A stretch of DNA of 64,000 nucleotides from Flectonema sp. DT1601 (taxonomy: Eukaryota > Euglenozoa > Diplonemea > Diplonemida > Diplonemidae): NCBI GenBank assembly GCA_964019425.1, contig OZ025824.1:186001-250000 (forward strand), written 5' to 3'. Below, piece by piece: positions 62,880-64,000 of the stretch (positions within the stretch are counted from its first letter, which is position 1; each line of letters opens with the position of its first letter). The position numbers were made by a program, and so were the translations under genes. The notes beneath the pieces were generated by a model. That model saw only the letters and a program-made list of their open reading frames with translations, ran no database searches and had not been told where the DNA came from.

Positions 62880-63987
62880 GTTTTCCTTCTTATTTGTTTT
62901 TTTCTTTTGCACAAAAAGGGGTTCAGAGCAAAACCTGTTTTGAGAAAGAAGGCGTGAGGGGAAAAAAGCAGACCGACAACTCAACCACACAAGACAGACA
63001 GGACTAATAATCCAGAATAATTATGGTTATATTGCTCGATTGCAATGCGGAACACCCGTAACGTGTGCGTGACCAGCAGCGTACGGCGCCCCGAAGAAGG
63101 GAGAGGGAGGTTGCGTGTATCTGAAAAAAGGCGAGAGGGAAAAAAAAGCAATCCAAAGAAAAAAGGAAAGCCCGACGAAGAGAAAACGGTCGGCCCTAGA
63201 GGCGCGGCTCTGGTTGGCAACAGCCACAAAAGGAACAATGATGAGGCTCTCGGCAAGAAAACGACTCTCTGACTTTCACCTTTTTCTTTTTTTTTCTTTT
63301 TCCTTTCTTTCCGCGCAAGCAAAAAAGACTTCCGTCCCACCCGCAGAGAAGGCATCGCGCCACATCGCGTTCAACAAAAAAGAGATGCCAAAAAACTGAG
63401 GTGAGGCTGTTGCTTTTTTCCCTTGGTTCGCTAGCGTTTTTTTCTTTTTTCTAGCCGCCGTTGTGGAAAAGAATAAAGCAACCCGGAGCCTACCCGCGAA
63501 CAACAACACGAAAAAAAGTGTGCCGATGCAAAAAAAAAAAAGAAGCAGACATACACATCCATATTCCATATCTCTCCACCCCCGGCGGGCGGGGGGAAGG
63601 GCCACACATCCCGACAAAGAAAAAGGACGACGGAATAGGTTTCAGTTCGCTTTTTTCTCGGTCGGGAGAGAACAGACGGGCCCCCTCCCCCCCCACGGGT
63701 GGGAAAACAAACGAGTGTTGCTGCACAAAAAAAAAAAAAAAAAAAAACAACGAAACAACAACGAACAACGAACAACGAACAACAAACGAGGAACGGTTCA
63801 CGTTTGGTTTGCGTTGACAGGCAACAGAGCGTGTGCGCCCGAAAATACAATACACAATTACAATCATGTTTTGTTATATTATTATTCTTATCGCGTGTGC
63901 AAGAAAACAAAAATAGGCCTGGTGCGACAGCAATGCCGACATCACCACCGTTGTTTGTTTGCGCCGACCACTCCCCGCCGTCCTACC

Positions 63988-64000
63988 CTACTGAAAGGCC
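63988..64000 (-). CDS. Secreted cysteine-rich protein, array copy 13 (only the last codons)
   Basis: Only the stop TAG and the codons for the final Phe-Gln and part of the preceding residues are inside the window. It shows that the array continues past the right edge. Confidence 0.75.

Larger units (their letters stand above)
42087..64000 (-). repeat. Head-to-tail tandem gene array, unit of about 1.88 kb, at least 12 units
   Basis: Stop codons of successive copies lie at 42087, 43972, 45850, 47728, 49598, 50799, 52684, 54569, 56455, 58340, 60218, 62103 and 63988. Unit lengths are 1885, 1878, 1878, 1870, 1201, 1885, 1885, 1886, 1885, 1878, 1885 and 1885 bp. Each unit holds one 777-bp gene and a spacer of about 1.1 kb. 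Lengths vary in steps of 7 because a GAACAAC-type repeat in the spacer has 1 to 3 copies, plus single-base changes in a C run (8 or 9) and an A run (20 or 21). The array crosses the right edge. It is neither a CRISPR array nor satellite DNA, since an intact, codon-biased gene recurs in each unit. Confidence 0.95.

Noticed and set aside
42087-64000. CRISPR-like or satellite array
   Set aside because: Repeat unit is about 1.88 kb with an intact gene and no alternating unique spacers; eukaryotic host.

Overview
The window is nuclear DNA of a unicellular eukaryote. Three of the protein-coding genes are clearly interrupted by short canonical GT-AG introns (71 to 98 nt, donors mostly GTATGT-like). 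The proteins are eukaryotic (cactin, BRICK1, insulin-degrading enzyme, alpha-tubulin, BRCT and Stealth proteins), all three stop codons are used in the standard way, and intergenic DNA is AT-rich with many long A/T runs. Every supportable gene lies on the minus strand. Almost all have a pyrimidine-rich 3' splice acceptor (mostly CAG) 1 to about 20 nt before the start codon, with no obvious matching donor upstream. Co-directional genes with acceptors just before the ATG suggest polycistronic transcription and spliced-leader trans-splicing. This, with a trypanosome-like single-pass receptor cyclase and tandem gene arrays, makes a euglenozoan (or another trans-splicing protist such as a perkinsid or dinoflagellate relative) a reasonable but unproven guess.

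Layout, left to right. 1-9.7 kb: a partial secreted protein, a pyroglutamyl-peptidase I, a coiled-coil protein, a Stealth sugar-phosphotransferase with two catalytic halves, a spliced protein with two Cro/C1-type helix-turn-helix repeats, and cactin. 9.7-16.3 kb: a long AT-rich stretch without a supportable gene. 16.3-29.9 kb: a receptor adenylate cyclase with two PstS-like phosphate-binding ectodomains, a BRCT protein, a divergent alpha-tubulin lacking the catalytic glutamate, a proline-iminopeptidase-like hydrolase, methylcrotonoyl-CoA carboxylase beta, and a tiny spliced gene. 31.3-41.2 kb: insulin-degrading enzyme in three exons, a coiled-coil protein with lipidation and SxIP-like signals, BRICK1, a ubiquitin-like/ankyrin protein and a Ser/Thr kinase.

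42.1-64.0 kb (continuing past the right edge): a head-to-tail tandem array of a unit of about 1.88 kb. Each unit holds one intronless gene for the same 258-residue secreted protein with 16 cysteines. Eleven copies are intact, one has lost its 5' third together with its upstream region, and a thirteenth begins at the edge. The coding sequence is strongly GC-biased at third positions, unlike all genes to the left. Unit copies are almost identical even in the spacers, differing mainly in a 7-bp microsatellite and in C and A run lengths. I cannot assign the protein to a family. It is the most interesting object in the window, together with the putative trans-splicing architecture, the PstS-type receptor cyclase, the double-HTH protein and the unusual tubulin.
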